Of a stretch of DNA of 6,975 nt, positions 4,846 to 6,975 are shown piece after piece. The translations under genes were made by a program, and so were the position numbers. The stretch is from Pseudomonadales bacterium (GTDB lineage Bacteria; Pseudomonadota; Gammaproteobacteria; Pseudomonadales; Pseudohongiellaceae). The stretch is taken from NCBI GenBank assembly GCA_031277435.1, contig JAITMI010000078.1:1-6975 (forward strand). The letters are read 5' to 3'. Each line of letters starts with the position of its first letter. The first letter of the stretch is position 1. Below the pieces are notes generated by a model. It was not told where the DNA came from and made no database searches. It worked only from the letters and a program-made list of their open reading frames with translations.

Positions 4846-4879
4846 ATAAGTTTCAAGTTAAACATTGGAGATAACCGCA

Positions 4880-5170
4880 ATGAAGATTCGTCCATTACAA
4901 GACCGTGTAGTGGTAAAACGCAAAGAAGAAGAAACCAAGACCGCTGGCGGCATCGTGTTGCCGGGCTCGGCCGCGGAAAAGCCGGCGCAAGGTGAAGTGC
5001 TGGCCGTAGGCCCAGGCCGCCTGCTCGACAACGGCTCGCTCAAGCCGGTCGATCTGAAAGTGGGTGACAAAGTGATTTTCGGCAAATACGCCAGCAACAC
5101 CGTCAAGGTCGGCGACGAAGAATTGCTCATCCTCAGCGAAAACGAAATCTACGGCGTGCTCGAAGGCTGA
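4880..5170 (+). CDS. groES: Co-chaperonin GroES
   Basis: GroES is the heptameric lid of the GroEL folding chamber in the cytoplasm. The product has 96 residues, the normal length. It starts [14 protein letters not shown], carries the mobile loop (about 16-33) with the GroEL-contacting tripeptide Ile25-Val26-Leu27, and contains [10 protein letters not shown] (61-70) and the C-terminal [11 protein letters not shown] 4880 is chosen from family alignment, with GGAG (4867-4870) nine bases upstream; a TTG at 4865 in the same frame lies within that ribosome binding region and is not needed. It forms an operon with groEL, 57 bases downstream, under the RpoH-like promoter at 4728-4754. Confidence 0.98.
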   Translation: MKIRPLQDRVVVKRKEEETKTAGGIVLPGSAAEKPAQGEVLAVGPGRLLDNGSLKPVDLKVGDKVIFGKYASNTVKVGDEELLILSENEIYGVLEG

Positions 5171-5200
5171 GCGCCGCGTTCCGCCTCACACCCTCACTAA

Positions 5201-6862
<1,662 letters not shown>

Positions 6863-6871
6863 GCCAAGCCC

Positions 6872-6897
6872 CGGCGCCGCCCACCCGCGCGGCGCCG
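6872..6897 (+). repeat. GC-rich inverted repeat after groEL
   Basis: CGGCGCCGC (6872-6880) pairs perfectly with GCGGCGCCG (6889-6897) across 8 bases. It begins ten bases after the groEL stop. No T-run follows, so it is probably a 3' stabilising hairpin or a pause site before the true terminator. Confidence 0.55.
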
Positions 6898-6943
6898 CAA
6901 GCTCTCACGACGCCTCGGTCACGAGCCGAAGCGGAATGAAACA

Positions 6944-6972
6944 CAAAATCCCCGCCCACCGCGGGGATTTTG
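6944..6972. terminator. Strong intrinsic terminator of groESL, likely bidirectional
   Basis: CAAAATCCCCGC (6944-6955) pairs perfectly with GCGGGGATTTTG (6961-6972), a 12-bp stem with a five-base loop CCACC. The right arm ends in TTTT and the left begins with AAAA, so it can act on both strands. It lies 81 bases after the groEL stop. Confidence 0.88.
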
Positions 6973-6975
6973 CGT

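Noticed and set aside
4792..4995. Small + strand frame across the groES leader and start (with repeated FRLR)
   Set aside because: The repeat in the peptide comes from the DNA repeat, and the frame runs into groES out of frame. A short leader peptide from TTG 4804 is possible but unsupported.

Overview
The window is GC-rich chromosomal DNA, most likely from a gamma- or betaproteobacterium. The evidence is a proteobacterial-type pyruvate dehydrogenase E2 with two lipoyl domains, a YajQ protein, FxsA next to groESL, a groE promoter that looks RpoH (sigma-32) dependent with no CIRCE operator, and a GC-rich hairpin repeat of a kind common between proteobacterial genes. I cannot name genus or species from the sequence alone.

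Layout. Bases 1-198 hold a REP-like hairpin repeat (about 24-121) and the ribosome binding site of aceF. Bases 199-2287 hold aceF and yajQ on the + strand, one base apart, closed by a possible terminator. Bases 2437-3144 encode a two-heme c-type cytochrome with a lipoprotein signal. Bases 3141-3791 are a type II toxin-antitoxin operon: a ribbon-helix-helix antitoxin followed by a ParE/RelE-type toxin, with a palindrome over the promoter. On the - strand, 3804-4205 encodes an alkyltransferase-like DNA repair protein. Its start codon shares one CATG with the start of the divergent fxsA (4204-4707). Bases 4708-6972 are the groES-groEL chaperonin operon with a sigma-32-like promoter, a structured leader and a strong final terminator.

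How the genes relate. aceF/yajQ and groES/groEL look like transcriptional units, and the toxin-antitoxin pair is a self-contained cassette. The other genes are ordinary neighbours with no clear joint pathway. fxsA beside groESL is a known gene neighbourhood.

I see no wholly new multi-gene system. The points most worth a second look are small and specific. The second lipoyl domain of AceF has Thr where the lipoylated Lys should be. The second cytochrome domain has Cys where its twin has the heme-ligand Met. The divergent atl and fxsA genes overlap at their start codons beside a perfect 9-bp tandem repeat. The groES leader carries a hairpin and a tandem repeat.
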